Assembly: GCA_041393495.1 (NCBI GenBank)
Contig: JAWKKA010000003.1
Span: 62,001-126,000 of the forward strand
Reading direction: 5' to 3'
DNA from: RHKX01 sp041393495
GTDB taxonomy: Bacteria; Actinomycetota; Thermoleophilia; Solirubrobacterales; 70-9
Length of the DNA stretch: 64,000 bases
Position 1 is the first letter of the stretch. The number at the start of each line of letters is the position of its first letter. The notes under the pieces were generated by a model. It was not told where the DNA came from. It ran no database searches and was given only the letters and a program-made list of their open reading frames with translations. The position numbers and the translations under genes are program-made. Below are positions 7,640 through 15,361 of this stretch, one piece after another.

Positions 7640-8497
7640 TCAGCGGACGAACCGCGGGTCCATCGCGAGGCACGCCTTGACCCCGCGGGCGATCAGCTGC
7701 GCCCGGTAGTCGGCGCCCTCGGGGATCGGGTGCAGGTCGTCGGACTGCATCAGCTCGGGATGCTGAGCGACGGCCCGTGCCCAGTCCGGCACCCGTGTCT
7801 TCGGATGCTGGGCGGCGAACGAGCGGACGACGCGGTTCTTGCCGGCGTTGTCGACCCCGTCGACGGTGAAGCCGTGGATCGTCGGGACGACGAGGCAGCG
7901 GTTGCCGACCGTGCTCGCGACCTTGTCGAGGTTCGCCGCGAGGATCTCGGGGTAGGCGGGGTTGTCGTTGGTGCCGGCGTCGAAGACGATCACCGACTGC
8001 GAGGAGTCGAAGCTCTCCTGGAACAGCTCGAAGATCTGGTTGCTGTTGTAGCCGCCCTCGGCGTTGACCGTGAGCGGGATTCCCGGCAGGTAGCGCTTCA
8101 GGTAGGGCGATGTCAGGACCTCGAGGCTGTCGCCGACGACGAGGACGCCGCCGATGCCGTCGAGGCGGGTCCGTAGCGGCGCCGGCTGCAGCCCGCCGCC
8201 GCGCCTGGCCCGGCGTTCGGCGAGGACCGAGTCGACGGCGGCGGTGCCGGCGGCGCGGCCGCGGGCGTCGCCTTCGCTGGCGCCGTCGTCGAGGCCCTGC
8301 TCGAGCCCGTAGCGGAGGCCGTCGGCGTAGGCGCCGAGGCGCGCGACGGCGAAGGTCGCGTAGGCGGCCTCGCGACGGACCTGGGCGGCATCGGCTTCGT
8401 CGGGAGCGTCGGCGGCGGCGTAGAGGTAGGCGCCGGCGAACGCGCCGCCGAGCAGCAGCACGAACGCCCCTGCGATCGCGGCCCGCTTCGACCTCAC
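7640..8497 (-). CDS. Exported SGNH-hydrolase-like protein
   Basis: 285 residues: one N-terminal signal/anchor helix (AAIAGAFVLLLGGAFAGAYLYAAA), an Ala/Gly-rich helical segment (40-95) and an SGNH domain. Block I is VLVVGDSLEVL (nucleophile Ser), block III DAGTNDNPAYP (Asn) and block V DDLHP (Asp and His), so the triad looks intact. It could be an esterase or O-acetyl transferase acting on envelope glycans. Its ATG overlaps the stop of the upstream membrane protein (ATGA), and the pair is divergent from an OatA-like gene that also carries an SGNH domain. Confidence 0.82.
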   Translation of the reverse strand: MRSKRAAIAGAFVLLLGGAFAGAYLYAAADAPDEADAAQVRREAAYATFAVARLGAYADGLRYGLEQGLDDGASEGDARGRAAGTAAVDSVLAERRARRGGGLQPAPLRTRLDGIGGVLVVGDSLEVLTSPYLKRYLPGIPLTVNAEGGYNSNQIFELFQESFDSSQSVIVFDAGTNDNPAYPEILAANLDKVASTVGNRCLVVPTIHGFTVDGVDNAGKNRVVRSFAAQHPKTRVPDWARAVAQHPELMQSDDLHPIPEGADYRAQLIARGVKACLAMDPRFVR

Positions 8498-8865
8498 GGC
8501 ATCGTCACCTGGATCTCGTCGACCTTCGGGGCATCGACCCCGGAGCCCTTGTAGGCACGCAGGTACGCGGTCCGGTAGGCCTCGCGGAAGGTGCGCCCGT
8601 AGGTGATCTTCCGCCCCTGCGCGAGACCGGCAGGGTAGGCGTCGCCGCCGATCGCCGTCCCCTGCCTCCAGCCCGCCTTCTCGCCGGCAATCCGAGCCGC
8701 CTCGAGGTCGGCTCCGGAGTTGCTCCCGGCCAGGTACCCTCCAGCGCCCGCGAGCGTGACCAGGAAGACGGCCGGAACGGCGAGGAGGACCCGCTTGCGG
8801 ACGGTACGAGTCCCACCGCTCCCCTCCGATCCGGCACCCGGATTCTCAGTGCCCGGAGCCACCAT
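8494..8865 (-). CDS. Single-pass membrane protein, 123 residues, partner of SGNH protein
   Basis: A cytoplasmic Gly/Ser-rich tail, one membrane helix (RKRVLLAVPAVFLVTLAGAG) and an external Ala/Tyr-rich helical part (FREAYRTAYLRAYKGSG). No known domain. The external segment resembles the helical region of the downstream SGNH protein, which suggests the two associate or share ancestry. First gene of a two-gene operon with its own near-leaderless promoter. Confidence 0.75.
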   Translation of the reverse strand: MVAPGTENPGAGSEGSGGTRTVRKRVLLAVPAVFLVTLAGAGGYLAGSNSGADLEAARIAGEKAGWRQGTAIGGDAYPAGLAQGRKITYGRTFREAYRTAYLRAYKGSGVDAPKVDEIQVTMP

Positions 8866-8872
8866 CTGCTAA

Positions 8873-8878
8873 AGCGTA
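8873..8878 (-). promoter_or_regulatory. -10 box TACGCT of SGNH operon, leaderless
   Basis: On the minus strand TACGCT lies seven bases before the ATG at 8865. Confidence 0.5.
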
Positions 8879-8966
8879 GCCGAGCTAATCCGCTCCGTCC
8901 GCGGGCCCCCTGAAGCTTCTACGAACGCGGCGAAGGCGGTCGAGCCGGGGGCCCGAGGGCCAAGCG

Positions 8967-10964
8967 ATGCCGAGACCGATCAAGTCAAACCAGCGCTACA
9001 TGCCGGGCCTCGACGGGCTCCGCGCGATCGCCGTGCTCGGGGTCATCGCCTACCACCTGAACTTCTCGTTCGCGCCCGGCGGCCTGCTCGGGGTCGGCGT
9101 CTTCTTCACGCTCAGCGGCTATCTGATCACCGACATCCTGCTCGGCCAGGTCGAGCGTGGCGGGATCAGGTTCAAGGCCTTCTGGCTCGCCCGGGCGCGG
9201 CGGCTGCTGCCGGCGCTGTTTCTGATGCTGATCGTGGTCCTCGCCTGGGTGACGGTCTTCGGCCCCCAGCAGCCTGCCGACTTCCGCTGGGCGGCGGCGA
9301 CGGCGGCCGGGTACTTCAACAACTGGTGGCTGATCTTCCACGACGTCTCCTACTTCGCCCAGTTCGAGGCGCCGGGGCCGCTCAACCACCTCTGGTCGCT
9401 GTCGGTCGAGGAGCAGTTCTACATCGTCTGGCCGTTCCTGGTGCTGATCGGCGTCAAGCTGATTCCCGAGGTCCGGGCGCCGGCCGGGGTCCGACCCCGG
9501 CTCGGCATCGCGATCATCGGGCTCGCGATCGCCTCGGGGATCCTGATGGCGCTCCTCTACAAGCCCGGCATCGACCCCTCGCGGGTCTACTACGGCACCG
9601 ACACGCGGGCCCTGGAGCTGATGGTCGGCGCCGCCCTGGCGACGATCTGGCCGAGTCGGCACCTGCGCGGCCGGATCACGCCCGGCGCCCGCCGCACGAT
9701 CGACTGGGCCGGCGCCGCCGGGCTCGGCGTGATCGCGCTGATGTTCTGGCAGTCGACGGAGTTCTCCCCGTTCCTCTACCGGGGCGGGTTCCTCGTCCTC
9801 TCGGTGGCGACCGCGCTGGCCGTCGCGGCGATGGCCCACCCGGCGACCCGGCTCGGGCCGGTGGTCGGCTGCCGGCCGATGCGCTGGGTCGGCCAGCGCT
9901 CCTACGGCATCTACCTGTGGCACTTCCCGATCATCGTCCTGACGACGCCGGCCGGCGCCCAGGGCGTCGACCTGCCGCGGGCGGCCCTCCAGGTCGCTGC
10001 GACGTTCGCGATCGCGGCGCTCTCGTGGACCTATCTCGAGAACCCGATCCGCCACGGCGCCCTCGGCCGGCTCTGGCGCCGCTGGCGCGCGGGCGAGCTG
10101 CGCCGCCCGATCAGCCGTCCCGCCTGGGCGGGAATCGCGGCCGCGGCCGCCGTCGTGATCGCCGCGGCCGCCGGCCTCGCCGGGGTCAACGCCGGACCGA
10201 GCCAGGCGGAGGGCCCGGGCAACGTCTCGGTGGCGGCGACGCTCAGCGACAGCGCCGCCGAGGCGCCCGACATCAAGAACCGGACGACCTGCGACTCGGT
10301 AGTCCACATCGGCGACTCGACCTCCGAGGGCCTGGTCTCCGCCGACTACCTGCCGAAGAGCAAGGACCGGATCGCAGCCCAGTACGGGCGCGTCGGCGCT
10401 ACCACCCAGCACCTCGAGGTCTCCGGCGCCCGCTCGATCTACGAGCGCTTCGAGGGGCAGCCGAACGCCGAGGAGGTCGCCGAGGCCTGGAAGCAGAAGG
10501 GCTTCGACGGCTGTTGGGTGCTCGCGCTCGGGACGAACGAGGCGGCCAACGTCGCCGCCGGCTCGTCCTTCGGCTACGACCAGCGGATCGCGGCGATGAT
10601 GAACGCCACCGACGGCGATCCGGTGCTCTGGGTGAACGTCCGGACCCTGCTCGGCGACGGCAGCCCCTACGACAACGCGAACATGCAGGCCTGGGACAGG
10701 GCCCTGCTCGCCGCCTGCAAGCGCTACCCGAACATGCGCGTCTATGACTGGTCATCGGAGGTCAAGGACGACTGGTTCATCGACGACGGCATCCACTTCA
10801 CGACCCCCGGCTACCGCCAGCGCAGCAAGCGGATCGCCGACGCCCTGCGCAATGCCTTCCCGGCCGGCGCCCCGGTCGACAACCCCGACAACGCCGACTG
10901 CCTGGTCGGCTCCGGCAAGGAGGACTCGCCGACCGCGAGCGCGACGGCGACGACGTCGGGCTGA
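8967..10964 (+). CDS. OatA-like acyltransferase (acyltransferase-3 membrane domain plus SGNH domain)
   Basis: 665 residues. Residues ~12-360 form the multi-pass acyltransferase-3 domain, opening with YMPGLDGLRAIAVLGVIAYH (the conserved His lies in the first helix) and GVGVFFTLSGYLIT. A further membrane helix near 390 is followed by an extracytoplasmic SGNH domain (~430-645) with block I VVHIGDSTSEGL, block III ALGTNEA and block V DDGIHFTTPGY. This two-domain build matches OatA-type enzymes that carry acetyl groups across the membrane and place them on peptidoglycan or other glycans. The acceptor is not evident. The C terminus is Ser/Thr rich. Confidence 0.9.
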   Translation: MPRPIKSNQRYMPGLDGLRAIAVLGVIAYHLNFSFAPGGLLGVGVFFTLSGYLITDILLGQVERGGIRFKAFWLARARRLLPALFLMLIVVLAWVTVFGPQQPADFRWAAATAAGYFNNWWLIFHDVSYFAQFEAPGPLNHLWSLSVEEQFYIVWPFLVLIGVKLIPEVRAPAGVRPRLGIAIIGLAIASGILMALLYKPGIDPSRVYYGTDTRALELMVGAALATIWPSRHLRGRITPGARRTIDWAGAAGLGVIALMFWQSTEFSPFLYRGGFLVLSVATALAVAAMAHPATRLGPVVGCRPMRWVGQRSYGIYLWHFPIIVLTTPAGAQGVDLPRAALQVAATFAIAALSWTYLENPIRHGALGRLWRRWRAGELRRPISRPAWAGIAAAAAVVIAAAAGLAGVNAGPSQAEGPGNVSVAATLSDSAAEAPDIKNRTTCDSVVHIGDSTSEGLVSADYLPKSKDRIAAQYGRVGATTQHLEVSGARSIYERFEGQPNAEEVAEAWKQKGFDGCWVLALGTNEAANVAAGSSFGYDQRIAAMMNATDGDPVLWVNVRTLLGDGSPYDNANMQAWDRALLAACKRYPNMRVYDWSSEVKDDWFIDDGIHFTTPGYRQRSKRIADALRNAFPAGAPVDNPDNADCLVGSGKEDSPTASATATTSG

Positions 10965-11002
10965 GGGCGGGGCGGCGATCGCGGCTCCGGCGGGCCGAGC
11001 CG

Positions 11003-12127
11003 CTACCGCTTCTTGAAGTACGCCCAGCGGTCGTAGAGGCCGAGCGCGACCTGAAGGGTGTCGCCCCGGACCTTCGTGGAGCCGTGGCTGCCGATCAGCC
11101 TGGCGGTGTCGATGCGGGGGCTGTCGCCGCGCTCGAGGACCTTGATCCGTCGCAGCCTGCCGTCGACGTAGGGGCCGAGGCGGGAGTCCATCTCGCGCTG
11201 TGAGAAGCGGAACTTCCAGCGGTGCTGGGGCGAGTAGTAGTCGTACGGATCCCTGACGCTCTTGTAGTAGGGGACCTTCGGGCCGCCGAGAAAGCGCGAC
11301 TCGGTGCGGCCGCCGGAGGCCGAGAAGTACGTCGCCTGGATGACCCTGCCCCGGTAGGCGACGACCTCGTGGCGGGTGGCACGCGCCGCGTCGTTGGTCC
11401 GCTTCGACTCGAGCCTGACGCCGCCGTAGACCTGGGTGCGGGTGTCGGAGTAGATGTCGAAGGCCTTGCCGCCGACGTCGGTCGAGAGGGCGATCGAGCG
11501 GATCGCGACCGCGAACGCCTTCAGCGTCTGCCGCGGCCAGCCGGGCGGGATCTCGCCGGGCAGCGATCCACGCACGTAGTCCTCGACGTCGAGGCGGTTG
11601 ACGACGAGCAGGCCGCCGCCGGCGCCGGGCACCGCCTCGAGCGCACCGCGGTAGCGGCCGACGCCGTGGATGTGGACGATCCCGGCGCCCGTCGCACGCA
11701 GGCGCCGGCCGCAGCCGGCGAGCCGCCTGCCGGTGGCGGAGAGGAGCCGCACGCCTGACCGGTGCCGGTCGGCCCGGTAGGTCCTCGATGGCCGCAGCCG
11801 GCGCCCGCACGCCCGCTTGGCGCCGTCGAAGCTGACGTCCCCGGAGCGCGTCGCGAGCAGCACCCGGACGCGCGCGCTGCCGCGGTCCCGCTCGACCCGG
11901 ACCCGCCGGTAGTAGTGGCCGATGATCCGCTTGTAGCCCCAGTCGTGCTTGCCGTAGCCGTAGGCGCCCCAGGCGCTCATCCCGACGCCGTGGCCGTAGC
12001 CGCCGCCCCTGACGACCCAGGTCTTCGCGGCCGCCGGGGCGGCGGCGAAGACGGCGACGGCCGCGGCGAGGGCGACGGCGAGGAGCCCCGCCCCGCCCCG
12101 CCCCGTCCTCGTCGTCGTGCGATCCAT
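11003..12127 (-). CDS. SpoIID/LytB domain protein, secreted, with N-terminal GHGVGMS motif
   Basis: 374 residues from the ATG at 12127, which has a GGAAAG Shine-Dalgarno and a signal peptide ending APAAAKT. GGYGHGVGMSAWGAYGYGK follows directly, then a beta-rich region, then the SpoIID core RGSLPGEIPPGWPRQTLKAF with the likely catalytic Glu in GEIP, and YFSASGGRTES. In canonical SpoIID the GHGVGMS segment closes the domain; here it opens it. SpoIID proteins cleave glycan strands (lytic transglycosylases). Neighbours with wall-active functions fit that role. Confidence 0.85.
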   Translation of the reverse strand: MDRTTTRTGRGGAGLLAVALAAAVAVFAAAPAAAKTWVVRGGGYGHGVGMSAWGAYGYGKHDWGYKRIIGHYYRRVRVERDRGSARVRVLLATRSGDVSFDGAKRACGRRLRPSRTYRADRHRSGVRLLSATGRRLAGCGRRLRATGAGIVHIHGVGRYRGALEAVPGAGGGLLVVNRLDVEDYVRGSLPGEIPPGWPRQTLKAFAVAIRSIALSTDVGGKAFDIYSDTRTQVYGGVRLESKRTNDAARATRHEVVAYRGRVIQATYFSASGGRTESRFLGGPKVPYYKSVRDPYDYYSPQHRWKFRFSQREMDSRLGPYVDGRLRRIKVLERGDSPRIDTARLIGSHGSTKVRGDTLQVALGLYDRWAYFKKR

Positions 12128-12227
12128 CGTGTCGGCTTTCCGTGGCAGGCCCGCGACTCCTTCCGTCGCAGGCTGCAACACGGATGGTTTCCTAACGATT
12201 TGCTAACGTGCCGGCCACCTGCTGAAT

Positions 12228-12362
12228 CGACCGCGCCCCATCACATAGCGCGGCTGAGCGGGGGACCCGAGTGTTCGGGGCGAATCCTGGTCCATGCCAG
12301 GTAGCGCAAGCTCTTTTGCGCGAGCCCGTCAGCTAACCCCGCAAGCGCCGAAAAGAGCGGAG
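12228..12362 (+). ncRNA. c-di-AMP riboswitch (ydaO/yuaA leader)
   Basis: The leader of the Rpf-like gene carries the ydaO/yuaA hallmarks: CTGAGCGGGGGACCCGAG near 12253, CGGGGCGAATC, then CCCGTCAGCTAACCCCGC (12325-12342) and a closing AGCGCCGAAAAGAGCGGA. The order and spacing match the class known upstream of wall-hydrolase genes in actinobacteria, usually an off-switch on c-di-AMP binding. End points are approximate. Confidence 0.88.
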
Positions 12363-12368
12363 TTGCAC

Positions 12369-12809
12369 ATGTCCTTCAACATCACCGCGCCGGGCTCGAG
12401 GCCGCGAGCGCTCCTGGTGGTCGTAGCCGTCGGCGTCCTCGCCGCGGCCCTGATCGCGATCAGCGGCAGCGCCTTCGCGCGCGGCGGCGGCCTGACGACG
12501 AACCCCGACGCCCGCAGCGGCAACGGCAACGCCACCCCGGCCAAGTACCAGCGGCTCTGGGACAGGGTCACGCGCAGGGACAAGCGCTGGGCCAACCGCG
12601 TCGCCATCTGCGAGTCCGGCAAGGACCCGGACGCAGTCGCCCTCAGAGGCCGCTACCGGGGCGCGTTCATGTTCACCCGCGACGCCTGGAAGACGTCCCC
12701 GAAGACGCCGGGCGGCGATCCGATCGACTACTCGTACAAGACACAGGCGGTCGTCGCCGTGCACCTGAAAAAGCGCGACGGCACCCGGCCCTGGCCGGTC
12801 TGCGGCTGA
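12369..12809 (+). CDS. Resuscitation-promoting-factor-like / transglycosylase-like secreted protein
   Basis: 146 residues: signal peptide (ALLVVVAVGVLAAALIAISGSAFA), a short Asn/Gly linker, and a compact Rpf-type domain with ANRVAICESGKDPDAV (Glu of CESG as the catalytic acid), GAFMFTRDAWKTSP and a terminal WPVCG. Two Cys could form the disulfide seen in Rpf domains. Rpf enzymes cleave peptidoglycan during growth resumption. The start at 12369 has a GAGCGGAG Shine-Dalgarno at the riboswitch end. Three bases separate its stop from the convergent YihY gene. Confidence 0.88.
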   Translation: MSFNITAPGSRPRALLVVVAVGVLAAALIAISGSAFARGGGLTTNPDARSGNGNATPAKYQRLWDRVTRRDKRWANRVAICESGKDPDAVALRGRYRGAFMFTRDAWKTSPKTPGGDPIDYSYKTQAVVAVHLKKRDGTRPWPVCG

Positions 12810-12812
12810 CCG

Positions 12813-13793
12813 TCAGGTAGTCCGCTTGCGGCCGGGCTCGGCCCGCGGCTCGAGCTGGATCTGCCTGTCGGCGCGCGGGACACCGGCATCGAGCTCGCGG
12901 TTGCGTTCGCGCTCGGCGTTCAGCTCGAGCCCGAACAGGAGCGCCAGGTTCGAGATCCAGATCCAGATCAGCAGCGTCACGACTGCGCCGAGGCTGCCGT
13001 AGGTCTTGTCGTAGGAGCCGAAGTGGGCGACGTAGAACGCGAAGCCGGCCGAGGCGACGATCCAGCCGAGCACGGCGACGACGCTGCCCGCCGTGATCCA
13101 TCTGAAGCCGGGCATCTTCACGTTCGGTGCGGCGTAGTAGATGACGGCGACCATGAACGAGACGACGGCGACCAGCACCGGCCACTTGGCGATGCTCCAG
13201 ATCGTCAGCGCGGTGCTGCCGACGCCGATCGAGTCGCCGACCGCCGCGACGACCGGGCCGGTCAAGGCAAGCGCGAGCGCGACCAGGGCGAAGAGCACGA
13301 TGAGCAGCAGCGTGACCCCGAGCTGCAGGGGCCGCAGCTTCCGGAACGATCGTCCCTCCGGCGTCTCCCAGACGATGTTGGCGGCGCGGATGAACGCGCC
13401 GACGTAGCCCGATGCCGACCAGATCGCGGCACCGAGGCCGACGAAGAAGAGGATCCCCGCCGCCTGCCGATGCTCGGTGATCGACCGAATCGGGCCCGCG
13501 AAAGTGTCGGCGGCGGAGTCGGGGCCGATCTCGGTGACGATCTCGGTGATCGACCTCGTCGTCGCCTCCGGGTCGCCGAAGAACCCGACGATCGAGACGA
13601 GCGCGATCAGGGCCGGGAACAGCGACAGCAGCCCGTAGTAGGTGAGCGCCGCCGCCCAGTCGGTCATGTGGTCCTCGTCGAACTCGAGCGCGGTCTTCTT
13701 CAGCGTCGGCCAGAGCCCGGTCCGCCGGTCGGTGCCCGCAGGCGCGAAGCCACTCGCCCCGCTCGTCCTCGTGTCCGGATCGCGCCGGTTCAA
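12813..13793 (-). CDS. YihY/virulence factor BrkB family membrane protein
   Basis: 326 residues. DWAAALTYYGLLSLFPALIALVSIVGFFG is the family's N-terminal signature, followed by about five more membrane helices and RWITAGSVVAVLGWIVASAGFAFYV plus YGSLGAVVTLLIWIWISNLALLFGLELNAE near the C terminus. The C-terminal 40 residues are charged and cytoplasmic. Function of the family is not settled. Start is TTG (13793) placed by the -10 box just upstream. Confidence 0.92.
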   Translation of the reverse strand: MNRRDPDTRTSGASGFAPAGTDRRTGLWPTLKKTALEFDEDHMTDWAAALTYYGLLSLFPALIALVSIVGFFGDPEATTRSITEIVTEIGPDSAADTFAGPIRSITEHRQAAGILFFVGLGAAIWSASGYVGAFIRAANIVWETPEGRSFRKLRPLQLGVTLLLIVLFALVALALALTGPVVAAVGDSIGVGSTALTIWSIAKWPVLVAVVSFMVAVIYYAAPNVKMPGFRWITAGSVVAVLGWIVASAGFAFYVAHFGSYDKTYGSLGAVVTLLIWIWISNLALLFGLELNAERERNRELDAGVPRADRQIQLEPRAEPGRKRTT

Positions 13794-13800
13794 GGTCGGG

Positions 13801-13806
13801 ACCGTA
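13801..13806 (-). promoter_or_regulatory. -10 box TACGGT of yihY-like gene, leaderless
   Basis: On the minus strand TACGGT lies seven bases before the TTG start at 13793. Confidence 0.5.
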
Positions 13807-13900
13807 CCCCGTATCTGATACCCGCTGAGAGGTCCCGGGCGACGGTGGCACGGGATTCGTCGCCAGACGCGGCAAGATCCGTGCCACCTCGGGTGCGAGC

Positions 13901-13906
13901 TACGAT
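13901..13906 (+). promoter_or_regulatory. -10 box TACGAT of FAD oxidoreductase gene, near-leaderless
   Basis: TACGAT ends nine bases before the TTG start at 13916. Confidence 0.5.
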
Positions 13907-13915
13907 CGCGCGACC

Positions 13916-15343
13916 TTGCCGAGCCCCTGGCCGCAGACCCCGCCGACCGCCGAAGAGCGCGACGCCTACGCCGAGGCGGTGCCGCGCTCGTTCTGGCTCG
14001 ATCGCCGTACGGCCATCGCCTCCTATCCGCCGCTCGATGGCGACGCGAGCGCCGATCTCTGCGTCGTCGGGGGTGGCTTCACGGGCCTGTGGGCAGCGAT
14101 CCACGCCAAGTCCCGTCAGCCCGACCGCACGGTGCTGCTGGTCGAGGCGGATGCGATCGGTGAGGGGGCGTCGGGGCGCAATGGCGGCTTCCTCTCGTCC
14201 TCGATCACCCACGGGATCGCCAACGGGCTCAGCCGCTTTCCGGACGAGATCGGACGGCTCGAGCGGCTCGGGCTCGCCAACTTCGACGGACTCCGCGCCG
14301 ATCTCGACCGGCTCGGTGTCGACTGCGACTTCGAGGCCGTCGGCGAGATCGCGGTGGCGATCGAGCCACACCAGTTCGAGCACCTCGCCGAGGAGGCGGA
14401 GCTGCTCGCCGGGCACGGGCACGACGTCGCGCTGCTCGACGGCCCGGCGATGCGGGCCGAGGTCGACTCGCCGACCTACGTCGGCGGCCTCTGGGATCGC
14501 AGCGGCAGCGCGCTCGTCGATCCGGCCAAGCTCGCGGACGGGCTCGCGGCGGCCGCCGCCGGGCTCGGGGTCATCGTCCACGAGCGGACCCGGATCGAGC
14601 GGCTCGAGCGCTCCGGCGCCGGGATCCGGCTCGACGCTGCCCGCGGCGCGATCCGGGCCGACCGCGTGCTGCTGGCGACGAACGCCTTCCCGCCGCTCCG
14701 CCGGGCCCTGCGGCGCTGGATCGTCCCGGTCTACGACTACGTGCTGATGACCGAGCCGCTGCCGCCCGAGCGGCTCGCGGAGATCGGATGGCGCAACCGG
14801 CAGGGCGTCGGCGACACCGGCCACCAGTTCCACTACTACCGGCTGACCGACGACGATCGGATCCTCTGGGGCGGGTTCGAGGCCGTCTACCGCTATGGCG
14901 GACGCGTCGATCCTTCCCGCGACGTCGACGAGGACACCTTCGCGCTGCTCTCGCGGAACTTCTTCGCGACGTTCCCGCAGCTGCGCGGGATCAGGTTCAC
15001 GCACAGGTGGGGCGGCGCGATCGACACCTGCAGCCGGTTCTCGTGCTTCTTCGACACGAGCCACGGCGGCCGGGTCGCGTTCGTCGGCGGCTACACCGGG
15101 CTCGGCGTCGGCGCCTCGCGCTTCGGCGCCGAGGTCGCGCTCGACCTCCTGGATGGCCGCGAGACCGAGGCGACCGGCCTCTCCTACGTCCGCAAGAAGC
15201 CGGTGCCGTTCCCGCCCGAGCCGCTCCGCTGGGCCGTCGTCCAGTTCACCCGCAGTCGGCTCGCCGCGGCCGACCGCAACGGCGGCCGCCGCGGTCTCTG
15301 GCTCCGCACCCTCGACCGGCTCGGCCTCGGCTTCGACAGCTGA
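13916..15343 (+). CDS. FAD-dependent amine/amino-acid oxidoreductase (DAO family, PuuB-like)
   Basis: 475 residues. Dinucleotide-binding motif DLCVVGGGFTGLWAAIHAK at residues ~46-65, then EADAIGEGASGRNGGFLSSS, typical of the PuuB/DAO branch. The C-terminal FAD contact is FVGGYTGLGVGASRFGAEVALDLL. Family members oxidise secondary amines such as gamma-glutamylputrescine, glycine or sarcosine; the substrate cannot be fixed here. A polyamine importer lies 43 kb downstream, too far to be used as operon evidence. Start is TTG, supported by the promoter box. Confidence 0.85.
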   Translation: MPSPWPQTPPTAEERDAYAEAVPRSFWLDRRTAIASYPPLDGDASADLCVVGGGFTGLWAAIHAKSRQPDRTVLLVEADAIGEGASGRNGGFLSSSITHGIANGLSRFPDEIGRLERLGLANFDGLRADLDRLGVDCDFEAVGEIAVAIEPHQFEHLAEEAELLAGHGHDVALLDGPAMRAEVDSPTYVGGLWDRSGSALVDPAKLADGLAAAAAGLGVIVHERTRIERLERSGAGIRLDAARGAIRADRVLLATNAFPPLRRALRRWIVPVYDYVLMTEPLPPERLAEIGWRNRQGVGDTGHQFHYYRLTDDDRILWGGFEAVYRYGGRVDPSRDVDEDTFALLSRNFFATFPQLRGIRFTHRWGGAIDTCSRFSCFFDTSHGGRVAFVGGYTGLGVGASRFGAEVALDLLDGRETEATGLSYVRKKPVPFPPEPLRWAVVQFTRSRLAAADRNGGRRGLWLRTLDRLGLGFDS

Positions 15344-15361
15344 GGCGCCCGGCCGCCGCCG

